Shown: piece by piece, positions 7,337 through 17,374 of the stretch
Numbering within the stretch: position 1 is the stretch's first letter
Layout of the letters: every line of letters begins with the position of its first letter
Source of the DNA: Trichomonas vaginalis G3
Taxonomy: Eukaryota > Parabasalia > Trichomonadida > Trichomonadidae
Assembly (NCBI RefSeq): GCF_026262505.1
Contig: NC_067207.1
Location: forward strand, 28,302,082 to 28,366,081
Direction: 5' to 3'
DNA: 64,000 nucleotides
Notes under the pieces: generated by a model
Databases searched by the model: none
Seen by the model: only the letters and a program-made list of their open reading frames with translations
What the model was told of the DNA's origin: nothing
Translations under genes and position numbers: made by a program

Positions 7337-8569
7337 TTACTCAGAAAAATTTTTCTTTGTATATACGCCGTTCTGAACATCTAAAAGACTTTTGACATTT
7401 GCCAAGAATGTACGTTTAGAAGCTGCCATATAACCATACTCTTGACAATATTGTTTATATGAATCGTACAATGACCTTTCATCTAAACACTCAAAGTTAG
7501 TCTCATCTATAAACAGTTCATATACACTCTTGTTTGCTTCTAACAATGTTTGTCTTTCTTCGGTATGTGGAATTTGTCTTGGATTGAACTTAGAAATATC
7601 TAATGTCATGAAATATGAGAACAAGTGGTTGTAAAAGTTAGGTGTCAAAGTTTCTGCTAAGTCGTCAAAATATTCTGTATCTTGCATATGAGAATCTGAC
7701 GTTCTGACAACTACATATCTTCTGTCAGAACTTTCTAACTTCATCGGAACGGCATTGTTTGAAACCATATGAAATTTGCAACATTTTCACAAACTCTTTG
7801 GTCTTTATATTTTCTTTCAACAACTCCAACTTTGTCTGTTATAAGACTCTTCAAAGCATCTGAGTTTAAAACTTTGTTGTATCTATACTTTGAAGTTCGT
7901 TACATACTATAAGTTTCATATTCTCTATTGAAGAGTTAAATTTACCGCAGATGTTTTCTAAGTTTGTCATATTCGGGTTCGAATAGCCTCTAACAGTTTG
8001 CATAAGATATCTGTAAAGAAAGTGTTCTTACCAGTTCCTTGTTTTCCAATTATAATGAGAGCAGTTTCATTTTTAGCACTTGGATGTTGTAAGATGTTTG
8101 CAAACCAACATAAGATATACTCATAGACTCTTTCGTTTCCATTGCATATAATTTCTTTGACATGGTCTAACCAAGCTTCTATAATATTTTCTTTCCATTC
8201 TACTTGTTCGTATTTATATCCAGTGAAGATAGAATAGAAGTTTGGAGAAGGTGTATAGAACTTTATACCACGAACTGAAAAATCTTCTAACTTTGACAAT
8301 AAGATATCCCAAGCATCTAACATCTTCATACCAACTTGTACGACTTTTATTTTCTTAAGTTTCTGTCTACATTCTTGTTCTGAAACTATTGTTGCTCTTG
8401 GTTTGTTAAAGACAACATCCCATTCTTTCATGACATAACATTCTGGGGCAGAGTCGACATAAATGACTAAACGTTTCAAATTCTCGACTGCTTTGTTATA
8501 GTCTCTAAATGGACACATATTTCTGAATGCTTGGAAGTCATAAAAATCTGAAACATCTATTCTGTACAT
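7337..8569 (-). pseudogene. SF3 (D5-like) helicase locus
   Basis: The upstream part (7967-8569) contains VYEYILCWFANILQHPSAKN and then TALIIIGKQGTGKNTFFTDI, a superfamily 3 Walker A of the poxvirus D5/virophage type. The downstream part (7337-7768) contains ESSDRRYVVVRTSDSHMQDT and EYFDDLAETLTP, as in the arginine-finger and C-terminal region of D5-like helicases, followed by a winged-helix-like YDSYKQYCQEYGYMAASKR. The family unwinds replication origins of DNA viruses and some virophages. Coding is distributed over separate frames; the locus is broken. Confidence 0.65.
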
Positions 8570-8597
8570 TTTTATAAAAATAAAAAAAATATTTTTT

Positions 8598-9393
8598 TTA
8601 TTCTTGACTTTGTTGTTCCATTTGTTGCATTTGTTGTTCTTGAGCTATTTGTTGTTGAAGTTGTTCTTGTAGTACAATACTTTCACCAGTTGCATCTTCC
8701 AATTCGAAACTTTCTGCCGTCATTGACAAATACATAGGACATAAAAGTTTTACAGGAACAAAGTTTGCGTCAACTAAGGTTAAGTTTATGTTTGCTAAAG
8801 TGTTTGAGTTTACTAAAGCTGAAAACTCTGCATTCGAATGAACAATAGGCAAACCAGCAGAGAAAGTGTTGTTTATACGCATGAGTATCTTTTGGTCATA
8901 GTAGTTTCTGTCGACATTCGAATAGCACTTTGAACCTAAGTTTGAAACAATATATAAAATAGGTGTACTTAAAGTCAATGGAACAGACATTCCTTGTATG
9001 ACACCTTTTCCTGTTATAGGAAACTGTTGGTAGTAAAAACCAGATATAAGTTTTGTATTATAGCTCATATCGTTTATAGTAAACTCAGTCGGACATCCAA
9101 ACATAATGAACCTGCTCTAGTTGCAGCACATGTTACATCCGTCCTTAAAGTATTAATAAGTCAACAAAACCTGTTGGTGGTATATCTGAGTAAGTATCTT
9201 CAAAGAAGTATTTTTTACCATTCACAACAACAAAGTCTTCTGGTGTCAAAAGAGCAAAACAGGCTTTAGTCGTCATCGTGTTTAAGGTCAGTTTACAATA
9301 TCGTCCTTGAGGACTTTGTAAGTTTGTTGTTATAGAATTATATGACTCAGGTTTTTTAGTCGTAATAGTATAAACCACTATGTCTTCTGCCAT
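8598..9393 (-). pseudogene. Minor capsid (penton-type) locus
   Basis: Beta-rich protein whose parts match the protein at 49607-50383 of the second Maverick: an N-terminal strand region (about 9145-9393, with LLTPEDFVVVNGKKYFF) and a C-terminal region (8598-9104) ending in NINLTLVDANFVPVKLLCPM, compared with MQFRLVDFQGEPVELKAPVR there. In Mavericks a single jelly-roll penton protein accompanies the double jelly-roll major capsid; I assign the role by position and strand pattern. The C-terminus adds a glutamine-rich tail. Not whole. Confidence 0.45.
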
Positions 9394-9397
9394 TTAC

Positions 9398-9980
9398 TTA
9401 GCAAGTAAATTTTAATGAAATGTTGTGGTCGTCAAATATTTTTATGACGTCTGGGAAACTATATTTTAAGTTCAACGTTTCACCTCCTTTCATAACGTAT
9501 ATCTTGTCAATGACATTATATGAAACACCACAGCAACTAATGTCGGGTTCTATTTCTTTGATGTTTATATCGTCTGCCTCTGTCAAAAGTTTCAATAGTT
9601 CTTTCAAAACTTCATGAGGTGCAATGACATATGAGTTCACTTTTACAGGGTTGTGCTCAACCAAGTTTAACATTATACCCAAAGCTTGACAAATCTTCTC
9701 CTGAGTTTGAAGTTTGTCTTTCAGTTGTTGGTAGTCATTTCGAATATCTGCAACAGAACTTAAGTCTCTGCTAACTTCAGGGTATGTTGGTTGTTCTTTT
9801 ACAGGAACTATTGTTATACCATCTTCGTCTTCGTATGGTTTCCCCACTTCAACATCTCTTTCTTTGACATTGACAACAAACACTTTGACTGTTTGTTTGA
9901 GTTGGTGAATTTAACTTCACATCTGCCACCGCCATTAAACCTTTTGAAACACTTACGCTTCTATTTTTCGGAAATGACAT
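9398..9980 (-). pseudogene. Maverick (L/I)xPxIxCCG family protein
   Basis: Contains IEPDISCCGVSYNVIDKIYV followed by a strand pair and the ending ISLKFTC. Homologues in this window are 48797-49410 (LDPEIECCGQTPPF, ending CLKYVLVN) and 58972-59553 (LDPDITCCGIPPPF, ending CLKYVIV). A central segment VEHNPVKVNSYVIAPHEVLK corresponds to the LVSKDQILLPKPDLEEV part of the others. The probable ATG is near 9980, divergent from the gene at 9999. Function unknown; the paired cysteines suggest a disulphide or metal site. The locus is not fully whole. Confidence 0.6.
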
Positions 9981-9998
9981 TTTACTTAGAATAAAAAG

Positions 9999-10418
9999 AT
10001 GGACGTATTCGAGTATCTCTTCGAATTGAAGCAAAACAAAGTTTACACACACAAACAATACAAATACATTGACAGAATAGTTCTTTATACAAACAATGGA
10101 AAATGTTATAGAATAGCAGTCTTTGCTGAACCTAAATATTTTCATAAAGCAAAGAAAGTTGGTATAACCGAGATGGTGAAAGTTCTTGACGTTGACAAAA
10201 ATATAGCAACAAAACTGACCGATATTTCTAAAGGTAAGTTTATAATACAATTTTATGTCAAAACTGGCGTACTGTCAATATTTGACGGAGAGAAGTCAGT
10301 TCAAGAACAACTTACTGACCTGCTGCCAAAATCTGCTCGATGGAAGCTGTCGTTATGCCAATCTGAGGAGCCCCAGCAGGTTTCATCGAACGAATCTTCA
10401 AAAGAGCATCTTCCGTGA
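9999..10418 (+). CDS. Maverick hypothetical protein divergent from the CCG-family gene
   Basis: Starts at ATG 9999, MDVFEYLFELKQNKVYTHKQ, and reads as a basic alpha/beta protein (YIDRIVLYTNNGKCYRIAVF, GKFIIQFYVKTGVLSIFDGE). The last ~35 residues overlap the antisense 3' end of the major capsid locus and may not be native. In all three Mavericks here the CCG-family gene has a divergent neighbour at this place, though I see no clear sequence match to the other two partners. Function unknown. Confidence 0.45.
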   Translation: MDVFEYLFELKQNKVYTHKQYKYIDRIVLYTNNGKCYRIAVFAEPKYFHKAKKVGITEMVKVLDVDKNIATKLTDISKGKFIIQFYVKTGVLSIFDGEKSVQEQLTDLLPKSARWKLSLCQSEEPQQVSSNESSKEHLP

Positions 10419-11911
10419 AAAGTGCTATTGGTTTTGTAAACTTCTTTGCTCTCAGTTTCTATGGACCGTCTCTGTCACCAGTATATTGTATTTGTACAGT
10501 ACCAACAGTTGAAATACCACCCATAAAGTCTTCTGAGTCAGCAAATGGAATGCCAAGCCAAAAGTTTGAACGGTCTCCATTTGTATATTGAGTTTTTTGA
10601 CTCCTGTATGAGTCCATACTTTCACATATGGCATAATAGAACTTTGCATTTCAGGGTTAATGGTTGTTGTGAAGTTGTTGTTAAAGTTCATAGCATCTAA
10701 TGTCAAGTTGTATGACCTCATATCCTCAACTGTAGAATATTCTTCTCTTGGATAATATTTGCCATCTATGTTTATATGATATTTAATACCAGGGTTGTAG
10801 AAACAAGAATAGTCATTTATAGTTCGTCTGAACAGTACAAACATAGTATCTGCATGTTTCATTGCAGTTGTTAAAGCAATATCTGTTCTTGCACCTGGGT
10901 CAGTTTGGTTTCCAACTTCACCTGCAAAGTCTTTGACAGATATTTGGTGTATAGGGAACATAAGTGGAACTGCAATATATTTGGCAGCTAAAGCATTTGA
11001 AATATCTGGGTCCAACATATAGACTGCAAGTCTGCTTTCTATTCTCTTGCATTCAAATTTCGCATGTAACTTAACTGGGTCCCAAGCAGTTCCAGCAGCA
11101 TTGAAATAATAGTTACTTCAGTGTTGAGGTTTGAGAAACCAAAGTCTAAGTCAACTTTGTCTTTGCAAAATTCGGCGAATGACGTTTTGATTTGCTCCCT
11201 TTACGTCTGTAAGAGTGAATGGGTCTTGCGTTGGTGCAATGACTAAGTTATTTTTGCTTGGAGTAAGTTCAATAGAAATTTTTCCTGCCCAGTTTGGCAA
11301 GTATCTTAAAAACCTGAAGATGAGGAAAGATGACAAAGGAACTCTAAGTTTCAGTTTTACTTTAGTGACAGCATTTCCATCTGAACCAGAAAGGTTAACA
11401 TAAACTCCTGGAACGTTAGGGTCAAGTCTTCTTATTTTCTCAATAGTTGCATACTGGTCTGTTTGTTCTCTAGCTTGTGGTTGTACTGAGTTTCTCAAAG
11501 CGAACCATTCATAGTTTGCCCATGTTACTGTTTGACTAAATCAGAGTTAGAATATATCTTATATCCCATGAAAACTTCTGGAGCATATTGGTATCCGACA
11601 TAGAAAATTCCATTGCAACCTTTCTTACCTCTCAAGTCAGCAGAAGGTTTTATTTCAATGTCTTGTTCCACGTATAAGAATGAGTTGTCAATAGAAATAA
11701 TATGAAACCTGTCGCAAGCAATATCTACTGTTGTTGAAGAACCTTCTCCAAACTCACCTACATTTCCATAAGAAACAGCAGTTGTATATTCGTAAGTTCC
11801 AGGAACTATTTCTGACCTTCTAATGGCATTGTCGCATTCGTTATACCATTCGGAAACATTTCCATTCATAGCATCCAAAACTGTTGGCGTTATATTCTGA
11901 GCGGCGTACAT
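10313..11911 (-). pseudogene. Major capsid protein locus (double jelly-roll type)
   Basis: Begins with MYAAQNITPTVLDAMNGNVS and continues through beta-rich pieces: PSADLRGKKGCNGIFYVGYQ, LPNWAGKISIELTPSKNNLV, YIAVPLMFPIHQISVKDFAG and IMPYVKVWTHTGVKKLNIQM, and finally SMKPAGAPQIGITTASIEQI. Size, alternating strands and position next to the minor capsid and packaging ATPase fit the Maverick/Polinton major capsid. Several separate frames carry the pieces, so this copy is broken. No catalytic role is expected. Confidence 0.55.
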
Positions 11912-11943
11912 TTCATATGAGTAAAAATATAGAATAGTTGGAT

Positions 11944-14904
11944 TTATATGTCATAATAGAACCCACGTGGACCAAGCTTTACTTTCTTCCTGACTGAGTT
12001 TTTAACTCTTCTTTTTCCTTCATTGCCCTCTGCTTGAAGTTGTTGCATCTTTGCATTATGTTCATCTAGTATGTTGCAAATTTCCCATGTCCTTTTTGCC
12101 TTTTGGCTCTGGTCGCCCATCTCAGGTAACCTATATCCTAGAAAGAGTTTGTCATAGTCTGTATTTGAGTCTTTGCGTATTGTTTGCATGACTCTTTCCT
12201 GAGTTTCTGGTTCAAGCTCTTCAAACAGAGCTTGTCCATATGGAATAAGCTCGTTTCCAAATATATGTTTTTGTAGCCATTCTGGTTTTCTTTCCATGTT
12301 ACCAACTATATCTTTTGTGAATGGGAAAGCTTTTACCCAATCTTTCAGTCTTGCGTCGTTTATTTCTGTAGTTGGTTTTATTTTGTCAAGGAACATGTTT
12401 TTCAATACTAACATTTCATTTGGTACTGTCCATTTGAGTTTTCTTAAATATTCATCCCTTCTCAGTTCATTGTCTGCAAAGTAAGTTTTTATGACATTTT
12501 GTAAACTTTCATTTGCAAGGTCATGTACAATAGGTTCTCTTCCTTCGCTCTCCCTAACTTTCTTTCTAAACTCTTCACCAAATATACCATCTCTATGGTT
12601 CTGTGTAGTTCTTTGAGATAAATGTTTTAGAACGTCAGGTGTTATATTTCCATCAGCCATGTTCATTTCATACTGGTCCAAAATATCTGCATGTTTCATA
12701 TCTTTCAATGGCATTAAAGCCGCGCTTAAAATACCAGCTATATCTCGTTCACCATTGACTTCCATTGCGTCTACAACTTCTTGGAATTGTGGTTGTAAGT
12801 TTATGAACCACCTATCTGGATTAGCTTTATGACCCCATCTCATTGTAGTTCCATCGTCTGCAGAAACAAAAGTAGGTTTGTTTCCATCTTGGTTAGGTTC
12901 TGAATGAACTTTAAACAATGTTTCATTTCTATATGTTTTCTTGAAATTTAACCTTTTATTTTCACCGAGTTCATCCGAAGATTGAACGTTAAATGCTCGT
13001 AAGTAAAAAGGGTTGTTGTATTTGTGTACATTTTTTTTCAGTTCTTCCATTCTATGCTGGATATTTTCATCTGATGTTGGAGTCTTTTGTATGTCGGCAA
13101 ACATTTTTCGATATTCTTCTACTATGTCAGCCGAATTTTTTTTAGACTCTTGGAAATATTCCATATTCTCCGCATACTCTTGTTGAGGGTCAAGATTTTT
13201 CGGCTGTTCCAAATCTTCATCTAGTTCTGTGAAGTTAGTTTCCAAAGGAGTGACTTGTTCGTTTCCTTCAGGCTCTTCTAGCTGTTGTTGCTGAACTATT
13301 TCTTCCATGTCTGGTTGTATCTGAACTTCTTCCTGTGGAGTTTCTTGTACCTCATCTGCTGGCATTTCATATATTCCGAGACCGTTTTCAACAATTTCCC
13401 TATCTACGTCATCCGCATTCATAAGCTTTTGTTCTTTCGTTCCGTCTCTATTTTTTACGCGTTTCATGACGAAAGTTGAATTGTCATTTAGCTCTGACAT
13501 CAAATATCTCGGAGTAAATTCATCCATGTCATTTGGATGATATGCTATTAAATCATATCCCTTAGCGAGCTTGTATTTTCCAGGTTTGAGATTATATCCG
13601 TTTTGGTGCTGAGCCATAAAGCTAAATAGGTTCGGGTCAGTATTTCCATCCTTGAACTTTCCAATAGCTTCTTTATATCTGTCACTAAAGTCAACAGTAT
13701 CTGGGAAACCACACTCTTCTTTAAGCATTTTTAAGAATTCTTGGTTTCCTTGTTCTCTACTTCTTTTATGTCCTTGCTCTGTTTGTGGTTGTTGTGGTGC
13801 AGTGTTTTGAACTGTTGGTTGTTGTGTTGGTTGTTGTGCTGGTTGTTGTGCATGCCTGTGTCTGTGTCCATGTGACGATGTAAATGTTTTAGGTAGTCCT
13901 GGTGCAGGTGCTTCTCTTGGAGGGTTTGGTGGTATATAAGTTCCACCAGCTGGCACATATGTTCCATCTGCAGCATAATGTCCTACCTGACTTTTCGTTT
14001 TTAAGAAAGCATTTACTAGGTCTGTTTTGGTCTGTTGTAACTCTTTTTCTTGACTTTTCACAACAGTTGCTCTAACGGCGTCATAGGCACTTTGAACTGC
14101 CTGTCTCGTTGCTGCATCTGTTATTTTCGTCATATTTTGTGCTACTTCTCTTAACTCGTTGTCGAAACCTTCAGACTTCAGTTTCTTTCCAGATGAGAAG
14201 TCGTTCACTTGTTTCACCTTACTATGAAGAGCTTCGAAGGCGTTCTTAAAGTCAGCATTTGTTAAAGCTTCATTTGAACTGTCTTCATCCGCTTGTATTT
14301 TTGTCCTTATTGACCCTATGAGTTGGGCTGCTTTAGCGTTGGCTTGGGCATCTAACCAGTCATTGTTAGCTTTTATATATTCTGCGCTTTTCATTGCCTT
14401 TTGCATAGCCGCGTCGTTATTTTTACTTTCTTGTGCTAAGTTTTCATACTGTACGGTTTGGTTTTGCAACTGTAAAAGTTTTTCTGCCTTTACATTTGCT
14501 TCAACTTCTTTTTTATACTCATCGCTATCCATATATGTCTTCAGGGCTTTTTGTTTTATCTCTTCATCTTTCAGTATTTTATATTGAGTAGTATGGTTTT
14601 TCAAATTTATGACATCTTGTTCCATTTTTGCTACTTCTGCTGCTTTTTCTGACACTTTTTTTGCATATTCCTCTGTACTTAGTTCTTTCAGTTGTTCTTC
14701 TTTCTTCTTTTTCTCTACGTTTAACTCATTGAGTTTCTTTGTGTGTCTGTCATATTCTAGTTTCTTTTCGTTTTCACTTATTTGCTTCTGTATGTCTATG
14801 TTTGACTTTTTGACATCTGTTATTTGATTTTTGAGTGAACTCAAATTCATTTGACTTTGAGGGTTATATGCTGTTCCGTCTGCAGCTCCACCATAGCCTG
14901 CCAT
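11944..14904 (-). CDS. Large Maverick protein, 986 aa, coiled-coil plus globular C-terminus
   Basis: Longest gene of the element, starting at ATG 14904 (MAGYGGAADGTAYNPQSQMN). Residues ~20-300 are coiled coil; ~310-370 are Pro/Gly/His/Gln-rich linker with HGHRHRHAQQPAQQPTQQ; the rest is a charged globular region with Gln/Glu-rich stretches, ending KKVKLGPRGFYYDI. The frame directly upstream (14864-15106) carries a very basic, Gln-rich start on the same strand and overlaps this one. No known domain. A virion structural, scaffold or internal protein is the most economical guess from size and composition. Confidence 0.6.
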   Translation of the reverse strand: MAGYGGAADGTAYNPQSQMNLSSLKNQITDVKKSNIDIQKQISENEKKLEYDRHTKKLNELNVEKKKKEEQLKELSTEEYAKKVSEKAAEVAKMEQDVINLKNHTTQYKILKDEEIKQKALKTYMDSDEYKKEVEANVKAEKLLQLQNQTVQYENLAQESKNNDAAMQKAMKSAEYIKANNDWLDAQANAKAAQLIGSIRTKIQADEDSSNEALTNADFKNAFEALHSKVKQVNDFSSGKKLKSEGFDNELREVAQNMTKITDAATRQAVQSAYDAVRATVVKSQEKELQQTKTDLVNAFLKTKSQVGHYAADGTYVPAGGTYIPPNPPREAPAPGLPKTFTSSHGHRHRHAQQPAQQPTQQPTVQNTAPQQPQTEQGHKRSREQGNQEFLKMLKEECGFPDTVDFSDRYKEAIGKFKDGNTDPNLFSFMAQHQNGYNLKPGKYKLAKGYDLIAYHPNDMDEFTPRYLMSELNDNSTFVMKRVKNRDGTKEQKLMNADDVDREIVENGLGIYEMPADEVQETPQEEVQIQPDMEEIVQQQQLEEPEGNEQVTPLETNFTELDEDLEQPKNLDPQQEYAENMEYFQESKKNSADIVEEYRKMFADIQKTPTSDENIQHRMEELKKNVHKYNNPFYLRAFNVQSSDELGENKRLNFKKTYRNETLFKVHSEPNQDGNKPTFVSADDGTTMRWGHKANPDRWFINLQPQFQEVVDAMEVNGERDIAGILSAALMPLKDMKHADILDQYEMNMADGNITPDVLKHLSQRTTQNHRDGIFGEEFRKKVRESEGREPIVHDLANESLQNVIKTYFADNELRRDEYLRKLKWTVPNEMLVLKNMFLDKIKPTTEINDARLKDWVKAFPFTKDIVGNMERKPEWLQKHIFGNELIPYGQALFEELEPETQERVMQTIRKDSNTDYDKLFLGYRLPEMGDQSQKAKRTWEICNILDEHNAKMQQLQAEGNEGKRRVKNSVRKKVKLGPRGFYYDI

Positions 14905-15106
14905 TTTCGCTAAAAGTGCCGCTCTTAAACCTCCACTCTGTGCACCAAACTCGGTTTAAAAGCATAGGATTGCTTGACATTTGTTGCAACATAGTGGGGT
15001 CATTCAGCATTTGTTGTTGCAACTGTTGTTGTGGTGTCAGTTTTACTATTGGATGTTTCAATGCTCTCTTCCTCTTACGTATATTCTTACGTAGCTTACG
15101 TGGCAT
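14864..15106 (-). CDS. Basic N-terminal segment upstream of the large protein
   Basis: Starts at ATG 15106 with MPRKLRKNIRKRKRALKHP, followed by VKLTPQQQLQQQMLNDPTML. An initiator-like TCACTTA lies directly upstream on the minus strand, so this is the probable transcription start of the minus-strand operon-like run. It overlaps the start of the 986-residue frame. The Arg/Lys start could bind nucleic acid. I do not claim how the two frames relate. Confidence 0.45.
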   Translation of the reverse strand: MPRKLRKNIRKRKRALKHPIVKLTPQQQLQQQMLNDPTMLQQMSSNPMLLNRVWCTEWRFKSGTFSENGRLWWSCRRNSI

Positions 15107-15561
15107 TTTAAGTGAAGTTAAAAAGCGGCTTTTTGACAGATGTTTATATGACACTTTTTGTTCAGCACAAAAAACTACTCGGTCAAAGTGTTGTCAGTTT
15201 TGTAAAATAACCGTCCTATCTCATTCTATAAGGGGGAAAGGCTTCTCAAAGTATACTTCCTTGGAACGCCTGTAACTTTTCCTGTAGCGACGATAGACCC
15301 TTACTTGTCCGGACAAAGTTATACTATTTTGAGTGCTCTACAAAAAAGTCAACGGCGACGACTCTCAAAACCGTTGTGTAAAAAGTTTTACCGTTGGACA
15401 AAAAAGTATGTATAGAAAACAAAAAACGTTTATAGTTCATTCAATATTTGAGATGGAACGGTTTGCCAACGGACTTTAAATAAAATAAAAAAATAGAAAG
15501 GGTTACCGTTGACAAAAACCGTTTTTATTCAATATTCATTTTCCACAAACTTCTGGTCAGT
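15107..15561. promoter_or_regulatory. Divergent intergenic region with repeated CCGTTG motifs
   Basis: The gap between the minus-strand run and the plus-strand gene at 15574 has CCGTTG or its complement in several places (about 15370-15520: AAACCGTTGTG, TTACCGTTGGAC, GCCAACGGAC, TTACCGTTGACA) and a GTCCGGACAAAG stretch. Spacing is irregular. A similar GAAACCGTTAACG and AAACCGT occur in the terminal region of the second Maverick (45235-45310). Plausibly subterminal binding sites or a divergent promoter. Confidence 0.4.
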
Positions 15562-15574
15562 TCATTTTTCATAA
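15562..15574 (+). promoter_or_regulatory. Initiator element of the 15574 gene
   Basis: TCATTTTTCATAA, 12 of 13 positions of the T. vaginalis initiator consensus TCAYTWYTCATTA, ending immediately at the ATG. It is the best initiator in the window and fixes the start of the gene. Confidence 0.75.
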
Positions 15575-16545
15575 TGTACGCGTCTCGAACAGTGAAGCCC
15601 AATTCAATAGAATACTATCTCGAAAAACAAGAAGCTGACACTGCTATTCAGTCTTTAATACAGAACCAAGCTCAGGAGAACTCAAAAGACTCCCAATTCA
15701 AATCGACATCCAATTCGAAGCAATTAAAACTTGACTCGAATGTTTTAAAACCACAGCCCGCACGAACAAATACAGCTCTAAGAATAGACCAAAGAATACC
15801 GAACAAAGAGTTGAGGTCAAGATTGAAATTACAATCGGATGAGTATTTTTCCCTTAACAACCAGGGAAATACTCCATATAACCGTATCTACACAAATACC
15901 GTTAAAGAAACAATAATGGCATACACAAAACTCTGTCAATTGGTCCCCAACCAGGACCAATTGACGGACATTATATGTTCCTACCTTCCCATATTTGCTG
16001 AGTGTGTGGAAGGTAGGACATTGTTACAAGCTTGCTTACGTATGCCACCAAATCTCCGTCAACAATTTGCTCAAATTGTACATGAATTTAAAGCTTTTAA
16101 CAACGGATACGATGAAGATGAAGTAGCAGATGAATTTGGGGAAGAAAAAACATTTTTCCCCTCATATAATACGCCTGCAACAGTATTTCCTACTAATGAA
16201 TTTCACAACTATTGTGTCGTTCATTTAATTGTTGTGGATATGCCCACAGGTGAAGACATTCTCAGTGGTGACTTCATCGAAGTCTGTATCAATACAGAAT
16301 TGGGAGAAGATGAGTTGCACAAATTCTCCAACGTCGAACATATATTCAAACCAGCACACCAACTCTTTATCGAAACTGAAATAACACTCACACAAAATAT
16401 GTCCATCTCATTTAAATCCAAATCAGGACGTCCATACAGAATTTGGATGAACTACGTCCTCCTCCACTACGCCGACGATGACGAAGAAGAGGAAGAAGAG
16501 GAGGAGGAAGAAGAAGAGTCCTCCGAATTCACACCAGAAGACTAA
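15574..16545 (+). CDS. Protein with acidic C-terminal tail, near the Maverick terminus
   Basis: 323 residues, starting MYASRTVKPNSIEYYLEKQE. The first ~110 residues are Gln/Ser/Lys-rich; residues ~115-200 look helical (DQLTDIICSYLPIFAECVEG); ~205-300 look beta-rich (YCVVHLIVVDMPTGEDILSG); the end is a run of Asp/Glu followed by SSEFTPED. The acidic tail after a beta domain resembles histone-chaperone layouts, but no signature is recognisable. It is the last gene before the probable Maverick end and uses the strongest initiator in the window. It also lacks GATC like the rest of the element. Confidence 0.6.
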   Translation: MYASRTVKPNSIEYYLEKQEADTAIQSLIQNQAQENSKDSQFKSTSNSKQLKLDSNVLKPQPARTNTALRIDQRIPNKELRSRLKLQSDEYFSLNNQGNTPYNRIYTNTVKETIMAYTKLCQLVPNQDQLTDIICSYLPIFAECVEGRTLLQACLRMPPNLRQQFAQIVHEFKAFNNGYDEDEVADEFGEEKTFFPSYNTPATVFPTNEFHNYCVVHLIVVDMPTGEDILSGDFIEVCINTELGEDELHKFSNVEHIFKPAHQLFIETEITLTQNMSISFKSKSGRPYRIWMNYVLLHYADDDEEEEEEEEEEEESSEFTPED

Positions 16546-16596
16546 CAATTTTCCGAATAAAAACTTCATTTATACTAAACATCTTCAGGGCTAGAA

Positions 16597-16623
16597 GGGG
16601 CGCAGCCCCTGGAAGCCCCACTA
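16597..16623. repeat. Probable Maverick right terminus with GC-rich hairpin
   Basis: AGGGGCGCAGCCCCT (16597-16611) folds into a 6-bp GC stem with a 3-base loop, followed by GGAAGCCCCACT and then a long T-run of host-like sequence. Read from outside it begins AGTGGGGCTTCC, matching the AG...CT ends of Polintons. The left end lies outside the window, so inverted repeats and the 6-bp target duplication cannot be tested here. Confidence 0.5.
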
Positions 16624-16800
16624 CCTTTTTTTTTTTTTTTTTTTTTTTTTACATTCGCTTGAACTATGTAATAACGACATATTCATTGATATAATTTTTC
16701 GAATTGTTAAAAAATTTTTCATTAATTTTATTACCATTGTATTATGCGCTTTATAATGCCTTACCATTTGAATTTTTTTTGTCATTTTTGAAATTTTGAA

Positions 16801-17181
16801 ATGAATGATTCTTTTGCATCTCAGTTTACAGATGTTTTAGATGCAAACTTTGATGCAAGCATTCGTAACATATATATACAGTATGCTAAAATGGCCGACA
16901 ATGACATTAATAAGGCAGATTTTTTGTCCAACGCATCTCCTAAACTGAAAGAGATAATTTCAGCATTAGAAAACTACAGAAATGAACTAAAGAGGAAGAA
17001 AAATGTACTAAAAGGCAAAAATGATCCAAATTTTGATGATGCATTTCTTCGAGAATTTCAAAAAACATCATTAAAGCTAAACATCCTTAACAAGGCAATA
17101 TCTGAAGCCAAAACAGAAATTCATTCTTTACAATTAGAAAATCAAGAATTAGAACAGATGCTTGCTTTCCTTCAGGAATAG
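16801..17181 (+). CDS. Small coiled-coil protein, 126 aa, function unknown
   Basis: First host gene after the Maverick. It starts at ATG 16801, 19 bases after an initiator-like TCATTTTTG (16782). Residues 1-45 are helical with FTDVLDANFDASIRNIYIQY; ~50-75 are basic (KLKEIISALENYRNELKRKK); ~95-126 form a coiled coil (SEAKTEIHSLQLENQELEQM). Size and two-helix layout would suit a kinetochore or vesicle-tether subunit, but nothing diagnostic is visible, so I leave it unassigned. Confidence 0.6.
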   Translation: MNDSFASQFTDVLDANFDASIRNIYIQYAKMADNDINKADFLSNASPKLKEIISALENYRNELKRKKNVLKGKNDPNFDDAFLREFQKTSLKLNILNKAISEAKTEIHSLQLENQELEQMLAFLQE

Positions 17182-17374
17182 AAAACATTAGATCCTTGAA
17201 AATAATATACATTCTTTGATAAATTGTAATACTAATTCTTCGCATTTACATTTAAAGTCTATATTGTTTTAATTAAGTCTCAATTGAACATGTATGTTTT
17301 ACACCTATACTATGCTATTGTGTTTAAATATAAAGATATTATTTTTTCTCATCATTACTTTACCAAATTTTATA

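Larger units (their letters stand above)
1..16623. mobile_element. Left Maverick/Polinton, left end outside window, decayed
   Basis: This stretch carries Maverick hallmark parts: DNA polymerase B, packaging ATPase, major and minor capsid loci, and lineage-specific small genes on both strands. It ends near 16623 in a sequence reading AGTGGGGCTT from outside inwards, which fits the 5'-AG...CT-3' ends of Polintons, with a GC-rich hairpin just inside. A separate small element sits in it at 3908-5405. Several loci are not whole; I estimate of the order of ten breaks in total, yet long frames persist, so it is probably a fairly young fossil. Genes left of 3.9 kb use more G/C-ending codons than those from 5.5 to 15 kb, so a composite of two copies cannot be excluded. 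No GATC was seen anywhere in it. Confidence 0.75.
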
